36,411 nt of DNA from an uncultured Porphyromonadaceae bacterium (lineage in GTDB: Bacteria; Bacteroidota; Bacteroidia; Bacteroidales; Muribaculaceae). The DNA lies in contig CAMWNT010000013.1 of the NCBI GenBank assembly GCA_947175695.1, forward strand, positions 1 to 36,411. Direction: 5' to 3'. The notes beneath the pieces are model-generated. The model worked only from the letters and a program-made list of their open reading frames with translations, searched no databases and had not been told where the DNA came from. The first letter of the stretch is position 1. The number at the start of each line of letters is the position of its first letter. Below are positions 1-7,354 of this stretch, one piece after another. A program made the position numbers and the translations under genes.

Positions 1-17
1 ACCTAAAACCTAAAAAG

Positions 18-506
18 ATGGATCTTACATATCTCAACGAAGAGATGCCGAAACTCCATCATTCGATGCCCGTGCAGCTTCGTTTCAACGACATCGACAT
101 CCTCGGCCATCTCAACAATATAGTCTACTTCTCCCTCTACGATCTCGCCAAAGCCCGCTATCTGGAATATCTTTATGGCGGAGAGATCGATTTCTCCAAA
201 GTCGAAACAGCCATAGCCAATGTCAACTGCACATATATAAAGCAGATCAAATTCGGCGAGGAAATCGAAGTTCGCACCCGCGTGCTCTCCGTCGGCGACC
301 GAAGCTTCACGCTCCGTCAGGCGCTTGTGGAGAAGTCTTCGAATGAAATCCGATCGGTGTGTGATTCGGTCATGGTGTGTTTCGATCCTGCCACCGGCAA
401 ATCAGCGCCGATGAGCACCCGACTCCGCGCCGCGCTCGACCGCGCCACAGCCGACGACGCCGACGCTCCGAAGGAGAATGACAGTCGCGCCGCGACCAAT
501 AGATAA
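18..506 (+). CDS. Acyl-CoA thioesterase, hot-dog fold (YbgC/FcbC-like)
   Basis: A 162-residue single-domain protein. Residues 22-50 carry the 4-hydroxybenzoyl-CoA thioesterase signature: RFNDIDILGHLNN, with the candidate catalytic Asp at 25 or 27 and the HLNN turn at 31-34, followed by the long central helix. These enzymes hydrolyse acyl-CoA or acyl-ACP thioesters in the cytosol; the acyl substrate cannot be read from sequence. The last 25 residues are Ala/Asp-rich and probably disordered. The ATG at 18 is the first in frame and follows an A-rich stretch with no Shine-Dalgarno, as is usual in Bacteroidetes. The stop codon directly abuts the next open frame, so the two genes are probably cotranscribed. 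The upstream flank lies outside the window. Confidence 0.85.
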   Translation: MDLTYLNEEMPKLHHSMPVQLRFNDIDILGHLNNIVYFSLYDLAKARYLEYLYGGEIDFSKVETAIANVNCTYIKQIKFGEEIEVRTRVLSVGDRSFTLRQALVEKSSNEIRSVCDSVMVCFDPATGKSAPMSTRLRAALDRATADDADAPKENDSRAATNR

Positions 507-548
507 ATGCTTGAGCCAACCCAACAACTTCAACTCGCAACTATATAT

Positions 549-1178
549 ATGTCAGAAATAAACGTATCGGTCGAGTCGCTCGTTGACATCATCAACGCAG
601 AGGCCGACGCAGTAAAAAATATCCCCGTCGGAGAAGAATACGAACGCGCTGTCCGACTGATTGTCGACCATGTCAATCGTCGTGGCGGCAAGCTCGTGGT
701 CAGCGGCATGGGCAAAGCCGGACAGATCGGCATGAACATCGCCACGACATTCTGCTCCACCGGCACTCCCGCCGTGTTTCTCCATCCCTCCGAAGCCCAA
801 CACGGCGACCTCGGCATCCTTCAGCCCGACGATCTCCTGCTGCTAATCTCCAACTCCGGGAAAACCACCGAGATCCTTATGCTCATAGAGCTCGCCAAAG
901 CATTGAACCCATCTATCCCGCTGATTGTTATAACAGGTAACGACTCGAGTCCGCTCGCCGCCATGGCCGATGTGACACTCTTCACGGGAGGACGCCCGGA
1001 AGTATGCCCCTTCGGGCTGACACCGACAACATCGACAACGACAATGACCGTCATCGGCGATCTCCTCGTTGTGGCCACGATGAAAGCGATCGGATTCACT
1101 GTGGCCGACTATGCCAAGCGCCACCACGGCGGCTATCTCGGCTCGGCCGCCGCTGCGGCAAGCCGCCCGGGCCGCTGA
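549..1178 (+). CDS. SIS-domain sugar-phosphate isomerase, KdsD/KpsF-like without CBS domains
   Basis: About 209 residues from the ATG at 549. An in-frame ATG at 507 would add 14 residues that do not look like the family, so I prefer 549, but this is not certain. The protein is a single SIS domain: nucleotide/sugar-phosphate loop GMGKAGQIG near residues 53-61, the STGTPAVFLHPSEAQHGDLG segment at 70-89, SNSGKT at 101-106, the PTTSTT phosphate-binding run at 159-164, and HHGG near 192-195 where KdsD enzymes have HPGG. KdsD interconverts D-ribulose 5-phosphate and D-arabinose 5-phosphate for Kdo synthesis. The usual C-terminal CBS pair is absent. The exact substrate is inferred from the family, and another aldose-ketose isomerisation is possible. 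Confidence 0.8.
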   Translation: MSEINVSVESLVDIINAEADAVKNIPVGEEYERAVRLIVDHVNRRGGKLVVSGMGKAGQIGMNIATTFCSTGTPAVFLHPSEAQHGDLGILQPDDLLLLISNSGKTTEILMLIELAKALNPSIPLIVITGNDSSPLAAMADVTLFTGGRPEVCPFGLTPTTSTTTMTVIGDLLVVATMKAIGFTVADYAKRHHGGYLGSAAAAASRPGR

Positions 1179-1260
1179 GCCCCTGACAAGCCCCGCATGC
1201 TACTCTCCGGGCAATCCTCCGGAAAGTATCCACCAACACGCTTAACTCATTCTATATAAT

Positions 1261-2403
1261 ATGACCCAGATTCAGCTTCCGCTCAACCTCAAGGAATTCA
1301 ATCGGAAATCCGACGAATATAAGATCCTCGCCAACGCTGAGAAAAACCGCGCCACAACGGCCACACTCATGGCTGAAGACCGATTCCTCGACGCTCTCGA
1401 ACGCACCGTCTCCACAATGCGCGAACTTCGCGATTTCCCCGATATCGCCAATCGCGAATTCCGCACTATTTTCAGCGCGATCCTCTTCGATCTCGCCGAA
1501 ATCCACTTCATGCTCAAAGACTACAACCGCAGCGAAAAAGAGCTCGAGACCCTCTTCAAGGTGCTCACCCAGCTCGCTAAGGACGATCCCGAGCGCTATG
1601 GCCAGTTCCATATCCTCGCCATGGAACTCGCAGCCCGCATCATCCGCTCCCGAAAGAAGACGATCGAGATGCTCATGAAGCAGAAGCAACTGACCGAATC
1701 ACTCTACGAAAAGGTCAACTCCGGAGTTGCCTCCGCCACCGACCGCCTTGCAGAATCGCTGCGCAAGGTCGGCGAGCTGATGGCATCGTCGGGATCATAT
1801 AAAGAAGCGCTGAAATTCTATTCCGAAGCGATCAAATTCTCGAAGATGCGCTCCGGCGGCGTCGGCCGTAAAGAGATCCGCATGACCATCGAGATGGCCG
1901 AAATCATGAGCCGCGTCAAGACGATGCGCGAACGCGCAAAGCGCCTGCTCGCAGCCGTGCTTCCCCGCGCGATCGCCCTCGAGACAGTCGAACTCGAAGA
2001 AGATATCGTCGCTCTGATGGAGATGATCGATGTGCTCGAACATCAGCCGACCCGCTGGAAAGCCTTCACTCAATCGATGTCGCGCTATATGACCAAGGCC
2101 AACGAACTCGCCCGCCGCATGGAGAAAAAAGCCGCCAAGGCCGCCGGTGGTGTGGCTGAATCCGTAGCCAAGGCCGCCGGCGATCTGGCCGACACAATGG
2201 CCGAAGTGGCCGACAAGGCGGAAGCCGCAGCCGAGACCCTCGCCACAGAGGCCAAAGAAGCCGCCGAAAAGGTAGGCGAAGTCGCTGAGAATGTGGCCGT
2301 AAAAGCCAAAACCGCTGCCGAAAAGACCAACGATATCGCAGATAAAGTAGCCGACAAGGCCAATGATATCGCGAAGAAGGCCTCTGAATCTTCCAAAGAA
2401 TAA
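1261..2403 (+). CDS. Helical (TPR-like) protein with LEA-like amphipathic tail
   Basis: A 380-residue, all-helical protein with no signal peptide. Residues 35-285 contain helix pairs resembling divergent tetratricopeptide repeats, for example around 176-195 (GSYKEALKFYSEAIKFS). Residues 286-380 are a low-complexity run of Ala, Lys, Glu and Asp with a roughly 11-residue rhythm (AAEKVGEVAENVAVKAKT and similar), like LEA-type or apolipoprotein-like amphipathic helices. No catalytic motif is visible. A TPR-type gene beside ribH is, as I recall, common in Bacteroidales. The ATG follows an 82-bp spacer after the isomerase gene, and ribH starts 29 bp downstream. The function is unknown; a scaffold or stress-protective role is speculation. 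Confidence 0.75.
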   Translation: MTQIQLPLNLKEFNRKSDEYKILANAEKNRATTATLMAEDRFLDALERTVSTMRELRDFPDIANREFRTIFSAILFDLAEIHFMLKDYNRSEKELETLFKVLTQLAKDDPERYGQFHILAMELAARIIRSRKKTIEMLMKQKQLTESLYEKVNSGVASATDRLAESLRKVGELMASSGSYKEALKFYSEAIKFSKMRSGGVGRKEIRMTIEMAEIMSRVKTMRERAKRLLAAVLPRAIALETVELEEDIVALMEMIDVLEHQPTRWKAFTQSMSRYMTKANELARRMEKKAAKAAGGVAESVAKAAGDLADTMAEVADKAEAAAETLATEAKEAAEKVGEVAENVAVKAKTAAEKTNDIADKVADKANDIAKKASESSKE

Positions 2404-2432
2404 TCCTCTAACCGAATTGATCATACCCCGCA

Positions 2433-2927
2433 ATGTCGACAATACTTAACACCAACGGCACCGAACTGACTGTGCCTGCCGTCTACGATCCCAATCTGTT
2501 TCGATGCGATATCGTCACAGCCGAATGGAACTCCGACATCACCTACGCGCTGCGCGACGGCGCGCTCGAAACCCTCCTCAAAGGGGGCGCACGGCGTGAA
2601 AACATCAACCTCTACAGTGTCCCCGGCACTGTAGAGCTGGTCAACGCCGCCGGTGTGTTGGCGCGTCGCCGCCCGGACGCAGTGATAATCATCGGCTGCG
2701 TCATCAAAGGTGATACTCCCCACTTCGACTATGTCTGTCAGCAAGCCGCCGAAGGGGCCGCCATCATCAACGCCCGTGGGGAAACGCCCCTCATCTTCGG
2801 CGTCATCACCGTCAACACCCTCGAGCAGGCGCAGGAGCGCGCCGGCGGCGTCTTGGGCAACAAAGGCTCCGAAGCTGCCGTCGCCGCCATAGAAATGGCC
2901 AACTTCCACCAAAGCATCTCACTGTAA
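2433..2927 (+). CDS. ribH: 6,7-dimethyl-8-ribityllumazine synthase
   Basis: Catalyses the penultimate step of riboflavin synthesis: condensation of 5-amino-6-ribitylaminouracil with 3,4-dihydroxy-2-butanone 4-phosphate. The 164-residue length is normal for the family, which forms cytosolic pentamers or 60-mer shells. Family features seen are the aromatic stacking residue W32 in AEWNSDIT, the PGTVE loop at 64-68, IGCVIKGDTPHFDYV with the catalytic His at 97, and a C-terminal GNKGSEAA motif. It is the last gene of the 18-2927 group. No terminator is obvious before the AT-rich region that follows, and no FMN riboswitch is visible in front of it. Confidence 0.95.
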   Translation: MSTILNTNGTELTVPAVYDPNLFRCDIVTAEWNSDITYALRDGALETLLKGGARRENINLYSVPGTVELVNAAGVLARRRPDAVIIIGCVIKGDTPHFDYVCQQAAEGAAIINARGETPLIFGVITVNTLEQAQERAGGVLGNKGSEAAVAAIEMANFHQSISL

Positions 2928-3010
2928 CGCAAGCACTTGACATCTGCTTCAACACCCGAAACACCGACCCCTCACAGAGCGCCCGGATTGTTAACGGATG
3001 TTAAATAATG

Positions 3011-3051
3011 CAAACCACATCAATTTTTTGTTTAAAAAACATTGTGGTTTG
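3011..3051. promoter_or_regulatory. Long inverted repeat overlapping a promoter (candidate operator)
   Basis: Perfect 9-bp arms CAAACCACA (3011-3019) and TGTGGTTTG (3043-3051) enclose an inner T6/A6 pair (3024-3029 and 3034-3039). The right arm overlaps the -33 element of the lipoprotein promoter, so a repressor or activator site is plausible. There is no T-run after the dyad on the plus strand, so it does not look like a terminator for ribH. Confidence 0.5.
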
Positions 3052-3071
3052 AAAAATAAGATGTAAATTCG
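3042..3071 (+). promoter_or_regulatory. Bacteroidetes-type promoter of the small lipoprotein gene
   Basis: TTG at 3042-3044, a 19-nt spacer, then TAAATTCG at 3064-3071, one base off the TAnnTTTG consensus. Transcription would start near 3078, giving an AT-rich leader of about 45 nt before the ATG at 3125. Inferred from consensus and spacing only. Confidence 0.6.
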
Positions 3072-3124
3072 CATCGTTTTTGATAGCAAACGAAATTGTT
3101 TTATTATTTTAAATTTTAAACGAC

Positions 3125-3331
3125 ATGAAGAAAGTTGTTCTCGCTCTCGCTGTTATCGCCAGCGTAGCACTCGTATCTTGCTCCTCCAAGGAGGCAGCTG
3201 CTACTGACACTGCAGACACTACAGTTGTTGCAACTGAAGAAGTTGCTGACAGCACTGTTGCTGCTGATAGCGTTGTTGCTGACAGCGTAGTTGCTGACAG
3301 CGCTGTTGCTGAAGCTCCCGCAGCTGAGTAA
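3125..3331 (+). CDS. Small lipoprotein with VADSV pentapeptide repeats
   Basis: A 68-residue protein. The N-terminus is a lipoprotein signal: MKK, a hydrophobic core, then the lipobox LVSC with the lipidated Cys at about residue 19. The mature part is about 50 residues of Ala, Val, Thr, Asp, Glu and Ser and is strongly acidic. It contains VADS/VAADS units, and the DNA under them repeats in about 15 bp (GTTGCTGACAGCGTA and variants, about 3240-3315). Codons are unusual for this window (GTT, GCT, ACT instead of GTC, GCC, ACC), typical of a highly expressed gene. It is monocistronic: own promoter upstream, strong terminator downstream. No function is recognised; it may be an abundant envelope lipoprotein. 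Confidence 0.8.
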   Translation: MKKVVLALAVIASVALVSCSSKEAAATDTADTTVVATEEVADSTVAADSVVADSVVADSAVAEAPAAE

Positions 3332-3386
3332 GTAACCCTTACTCGTCAGTAGAATTTCGACGAGAGAAATCTCCAAAGGAAATTCC

Positions 3387-3429
3387 CGACCGACACTTAC
3401 CTTCAGGGTTTGTGTCGGTCGTCTTTTTT
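3387..3429 (+). terminator. Rho-independent terminator
   Basis: A perfect 10-bp stem CGACCGACAC (3387-3396) / GTGTCGGTCG (3412-3421) is followed by TCTTTTTT. It sits 55 bp after the small lipoprotein stop codon. Confidence 0.88.
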
Positions 3430-3589
3430 ATACACCCTCCTCTTCACTCCTCTTCTCTCCTCATCCTCCTCAGAACTCCCGGCACTCCTCAGCCTCCTCA
3501 GCACTCCCGACACACCCGTCCATCTCTGTAACTCATAGCTCTCTTACTTCTCCCGGTACTCCCTGTCTTCCCTGCCGCTCACAACGCAG

Positions 3590-3636
3590 ATCGCCCCGCG
3601 ATTTCCCGACGTTGAATCGGGAGATCGCGGGGCGAT
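3590..3636. repeat. Strong GC-rich inverted repeat, possible terminator of the minus-strand operon
   Basis: Arms of about 20 nt: 13 perfect bp (3590-3602 with 3624-3636), one G-T wobble, then 6 more bp (3604-3609 with 3617-3622) around a 7-nt loop. It lies 47 bp beyond the stop codon of the minus-strand coiled-coil gene, where a terminator is expected. There is no T-run on either side, so it is not a classical intrinsic terminator. Confidence 0.55.
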
Positions 3637-3683
3637 TCGTGTATTGGTCGACGGCTGAGGCTCAATGCGTCAGCCAAATTGAG

Positions 3684-4601
3684 TTACTTCTCCATATTGA
3701 AATGGCGCGATGCGAGACGCGCGCCGTCGCAGAACACTTCGACTGTGTAGTCGCCCGGTGTCAGCGTCGTAGCCACCTGGCAATAGATCTGCACATGAGT
3801 TTCGCCATTGTCGTACTCCACAGTCTTCGAGCCACTCGACTGAAGCGTAGCACCGTCATAGCTGAACGAAGGACCGCTGCCAATAAGCGAACCGTCGGGC
3901 GACACAACGCGCAGATAGACTGTCTTCGCACCTGCGGCAGCCGTACTGTTGGGGTTGATCGTAAACGACGCACCAAGCGACTTAGCTTTGCCTATCTTCT
4001 TCTCAGCCTTACCCTTCTTATTGTAAGCCTGGAAACTGAGACCGCTGATGCTGAGCTTCTTCGCCTTCGCCACAGTCTGCGTCAGTTCGGCATTGTCGCG
4101 CTCCACAGTCTGCGCTCTCGAAGCGAGCTGCTCATTGCGCTGGTTGACCTGCTCGATCTCCTTACGCAAGCCCTCATTCTCCTCGCCGAGACGCTTGATC
4201 TCCTCAAGATAATGGCGCACGATCTTCTTCAGCGACGCGATCTCCGACTCGAGCTGCTTGATGCGGGCCTTATTGCGATTGTTGGAAGCCTTCTCCGACT
4301 CCAGATCGCGGAGCAGCCCCTCCACCTTCATGCGGGCCTGATTATACTGCTGCACAAGCGAATCATTCTTCAGATACACCTGCTGATCCTCATACTGCGA
4401 GAAATCGGCGTTAAGCTGGTTAAACTCCTGAGTCAGTTGCAATCGGTCGTTGGCCAATGCCAGGGAATCAGCCCTGGCGATCGCCGCGTCGGCGGCATCA
4501 GCCTGACGTGTGTTGCTTGTCAGCAGCAAAATCAGCATGACTGCCATTGCCGCGAATACTCCGACGCCTCCCCAGAGTATGATCTTGTGATTCCTGTCCA
4601 T
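3684..4601 (-). CDS. Membrane-anchored coiled-coil protein
   Basis: A 305-residue protein. A single N-terminal transmembrane helix (about 7-28) follows a short basic N-terminus, so the rest is probably periplasmic. Residues about 35-175 form a long coiled coil rich in Gln, Glu, Asn and Lys. Residues about 176-305 form a predicted beta-rich domain ending in GDYTVEVFCDGARLASRHF, of a kind seen in Bacteroidetes hypothetical proteins. The start is 3 bp after the transglycosylase stop codon, so it is the last gene of the parA-parB operon and probably translationally coupled. No enzymatic motif is seen. A structural or division-related envelope role fits the neighbours but is inference. Confidence 0.75.
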   Translation of the reverse strand: MDRNHKIILWGGVGVFAAMAVMLILLLTSNTRQADAADAAIARADSLALANDRLQLTQEFNQLNADFSQYEDQQVYLKNDSLVQQYNQARMKVEGLLRDLESEKASNNRNKARIKQLESEIASLKKIVRHYLEEIKRLGEENEGLRKEIEQVNQRNEQLASRAQTVERDNAELTQTVAKAKKLSISGLSFQAYNKKGKAEKKIGKAKSLGASFTINPNSTAAAGAKTVYLRVVSPDGSLIGSGPSFSYDGATLQSSGSKTVEYDNGETHVQIYCQVATTLTPGDYTVEVFCDGARLASRHFNMEK

Positions 4602-4604
4602 GGC

Positions 4605-6449
4605 TTATTTCTTTTTCTTTTTGGTTGTGGATTTCTTGCTCTTGGCGGAAGACTTCTTGGTTGTGCTCTTCTTAGATGAGCTTGCGGAAGACTTCTTCTT
4701 CTTCGAAGTCGAAGCGGCGCTACCCTTGGCGGGCACCTTCAGAGTTTTGCCGGCCCGAATATTATCATCCTTGAGATTATTGGCCTTTTTGAGTTCCTCG
4801 ACAGTGACGCCATGCTTCTTGGCGATGGTGATCAGCGATTCGCCTGACTTGATCTCATGCTCCTTAGGCTTGGCTGGAGCGGCCTTCTTCTTCGTTGTGG
4901 CGGCAGTCGTCGACTTTGTGGATTTCGTAGAAGTCTTCTGAGTGCCTGTCTGCTTGGCGGGTGCCGACTGCTTTGTGGAGGTCGATGTCTTGGCCGGAGC
5001 GGCCGCTGTCGACTTCGTAGCCGCTGGCTTACGATTCGCCTTTACAGTCGATTCGGCCACCGACGTCTCGATGCGCAGCTTCTGACCGGGACGCACAGCA
5101 TTGCGACGCAACGAATTCCAGCTTCTGATATCCGACACCTTTACTTTATAGAGCTCGGCGATATCGTTGATTGTCTCGTTTGATCCGACGGTATGCGTCA
5201 CAGTGCGCACCTGCGCCGTCATCCCGCTGTTGTCGCGGGCGGGCACAGCCACCGGAGCCGCCTCCTCATCGTCGGCGTCGGCGAATTCCGGTTCTGCGGC
5301 GAGCAGGGGTGTTTCATCATCATCCTCGGCGGCGATGCCATCGGCGAAAGAATCACCGGGATTGGCGTCGATACGGCGTGCATATTTTGCTGATTCATAA
5401 GCAAGAATCTCCGGTTCGCTCATTATATATGCCTGCGCCTGCTGCGACGGAAGTATGAGCATATACTGGCGTGTCGGTGTGCCGGGAATGACGTCGGCGC
5501 GGAACTGCGGATTGAGAATACGCAGCTCCTCCTTCGGGATATCAAGCACTTGGGAGATCTGATCGAAATGCACGCGGGTAGAGATGCCGACAGTGTCGGT
5601 CACGAGCGGACGCGTCGGGAGCACTGGAGAGATATTATGCTCCTTATAATAATTCATCACATAATTGGCGGCGATAAACATCGGCACATAGCCGCGTGTC
5701 TCCGGACTTAGATACTGATAGATGCTCCAGAAATCCTGCTGCTTCGGATCGCCTCCGGCGCGACGGATGGCCTTGTTGACATTACCCGGGCCACAGTTAT
5801 AGGCGGCGATTGCAAGGCTCCAGTCGCCATATGTGTCGTAAAGATCGTGGAGGAGCTTCGCGGCTTTTGCCGACGACTTATAGGGGTCGCGACGCTCATC
5901 GACGAGCGACGACACTTCCAGATCATAGCCCTTCGCGGCGGCCGGCATAAACTGCCAGAGACCGCCCGCACCCGAACGCGACACTGCGTTGGGATCGAGC
6001 GCCGATTCGATAATCGGCAGATACTTCAGCTCCTGGGGGAGCTGCTCGGCTTCGAGAGCCTGCTCGAAGATCGGCATATAATAGGTGCTCAGTCCGAGGA
6101 GCGACGCCACCATCGCGCGCCCCTTGACCATATAGCGATCGATATAGCTTCTGACGATCTGGTTGAAGGGGAGGTCGATGACTGTCGGCAACTCGGCGAG
6201 ACGCTGGCGGATCACTTCATCGGAAGTGGAGGGATTGGCCGAGGTGCGATAGCGGTCGTCGGTGTCGGTATAGTTTTTGATATACCACGACTCGAGCAAC
6301 TTACGGGCATCCGTCTCGAAACTTTCGGGATATATAATGGCGTCGTCGGTGATCGATTCTTTCAGATCGAGCACATTTGCGTTACTCTTGGCCCAGGCCG
6401 GGGATATGGCCGCGAGCGCGATGCTTAATATGACGAGTTTACGTTTCAT
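4605..6449 (-). CDS. LysM-containing membrane-bound lytic murein transglycosylase (MltD-like)
   Basis: Cleaves the MurNAc-GlcNAc bond of peptidoglycan with 1,6-anhydro formation. The 614-residue protein has a signal peptide (MKRKLVIL...AWA, cleavage near residue 20), then an SLT/GH23-type domain at about 105-250. That domain has the catalytic Glu148 in YLPIIESALDP, GAGGLWQFMPAAAKGY at 160-175 and the AAYNCGPGNV motif at 215-224. A divergent LysM-like segment lies at about 294-336. Clear LysM repeats lie at about 418-462 and 531-573, separated by an Ala/Ser/Thr/Lys linker. The last 35 residues are almost pure Lys, Ser and Thr. It belongs to the parA-parB-DUF5683 operon and is followed 3 bp later by the coiled-coil gene. 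Confidence 0.9.
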   Translation of the reverse strand: MKRKLVILSIALAAISPAWAKSNANVLDLKESITDDAIIYPESFETDARKLLESWYIKNYTDTDDRYRTSANPSTSDEVIRQRLAELPTVIDLPFNQIVRSYIDRYMVKGRAMVASLLGLSTYYMPIFEQALEAEQLPQELKYLPIIESALDPNAVSRSGAGGLWQFMPAAAKGYDLEVSSLVDERRDPYKSSAKAAKLLHDLYDTYGDWSLAIAAYNCGPGNVNKAIRRAGGDPKQQDFWSIYQYLSPETRGYVPMFIAANYVMNYYKEHNISPVLPTRPLVTDTVGISTRVHFDQISQVLDIPKEELRILNPQFRADVIPGTPTRQYMLILPSQQAQAYIMSEPEILAYESAKYARRIDANPGDSFADGIAAEDDDETPLLAAEPEFADADDEEAAPVAVPARDNSGMTAQVRTVTHTVGSNETINDIAELYKVKVSDIRSWNSLRRNAVRPGQKLRIETSVAESTVKANRKPAATKSTAAAPAKTSTSTKQSAPAKQTGTQKTSTKSTKSTTAATTKKKAAPAKPKEHEIKSGESLITIAKKHGVTVEELKKANNLKDDNIRAGKTLKVPAKGSAASTSKKKKSSASSSKKSTTKKSSAKSKKSTTKKKKK

Positions 6450-6508
6450 TTCTATGTCATGGAGAGGTTTACACGGTTAAGAGGAGATGATGGGGCGGAG
6501 AGATGCTG

Positions 6509-7354
6509 TCAGAAAGTCAGAGCCCAGTTGAGTCCGGGGGTCGGACGCCTGACGCCGGGGGCCGACATGATCGTCGGAGCGACATCCAGACTTATATCGT
6601 CGGAGATATCGAAATGCGAGAGAGAGGCATCGACATAGGCGTCGAGCATAGCGAGGAGATAGAGACCGACGCAGCATATGATGCAGAGATCGCGGTTTCT
6701 GCGGTAGTAGTCTTTTCGGCTTTTGAGCGTCTGTGAAAGCCACGTCTTGTCGAGCGAGTCTTCATCGACGGTCGGGGGGAAGAAGTCGAGATAAGACTTT
6801 GTGTCGGGGTCGTCGTCCATGATGTCGGAATATGCGAGCTGATAATCCTGATACATCCTGGCGTTCCAGCTTGTGCCATAGCCGAGGCCCATATATCCCG
6901 CCACAATGATGGGGAGTTTCCAATAGCGGCGGTTGTAGATCTGGCCGAGGCCCGGGAAGAGAGCGCTGAGCCACACGGCACGCGTCGGACTGGGATTGAA
7001 CACCTTCTTGCCGTCGAGTCCATATGGAGAGTCGGGATCGACCACCACAGTCAGCGGGCCCTCCTCGATCGGAGCCGCCGTCGCCGTGGAATCGGCCTCG
7101 GCGCGGGGCGCCTCGACTTCTAATATGGCGTCGAGTTCGGGCATTTCCATAGCTTCTTCATCTGCGGAGCCGCTCTCCGACTGCATCTCGGGCTCGGCCG
7201 CGCCGGGGCGCATGGAGCGACTCGCTATTGAGTCGACCGCTGCCGCCACGCGAGCCTCCGTCATGGCGTTGACTTCCGGAATCCGGGCCGCGTCGCAGGC
7301 GATCGGCAACAGGATGACTCCTATAAGGAAACAGGCCAGTGACTTCATTATCAT
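6509..7354 (-). CDS. DUF5683-domain protein
   Basis: A 281-residue envelope protein. The first ATG overlaps the parB stop codon (ATGA); a second ATG at 7348 is equally plausible. A signal sequence (about residues 3-23) is followed by an acidic, Ala-rich disordered stretch to about 120. The DUF5683 core at about 128-245 includes PSPTRAVWLSALFPGLGQIYNRRYWKLP, hydrophobic segments, and an SYLDFFPPT stretch. Short hydrophobic helices suggest membrane association. Molecular function is unknown. The fixed position between parB and a LysM transglycosylase in Bacteroidetes suggests a link between chromosome partition and envelope growth, which is inference. Confidence 0.82.
   Translation of the reverse strand: MIMKSLACFLIGVILLPIACDAARIPEVNAMTEARVAAAVDSIASRSMRPGAAEPEMQSESGSADEEAMEMPELDAILEVEAPRAEADSTATAAPIEEGPLTVVVDPDSPYGLDGKKVFNPSPTRAVWLSALFPGLGQIYNRRYWKLPIIVAGYMGLGYGTSWNARMYQDYQLAYSDIMDDDPDTKSYLDFFPPTVDEDSLDKTWLSQTLKSRKDYYRRNRDLCIICCVGLYLLAMLDAYVDASLSHFDISDDISLDVAPTIMSAPGVRRPTPGLNWALTF

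Larger units (their letters stand above)
3332..3683. other. Intergenic region between convergent genes
   Basis: This stretch holds the lipoprotein terminator (3387-3429), a pyrimidine-rich tract on the plus strand (about 3434-3580) with a 21-bp near-perfect direct repeat at 3465-3485 and 3493-3513, and a strong GC-rich hairpin (3590-3636). No convincing gene is visible on either strand. Confidence 0.6.

Noticed and set aside
507-548. Upstream ATG at 507 as the isomerase start
   Set aside because: The extra 14 residues are not typical of SIS proteins and the ATG at 549 gives a better N-terminus; not fully excluded.
3612-4679. Plus-strand open frame opposite the coiled-coil gene
   Set aside because: Leu-rich shadow of a well-supported minus-strand coiled-coil protein.
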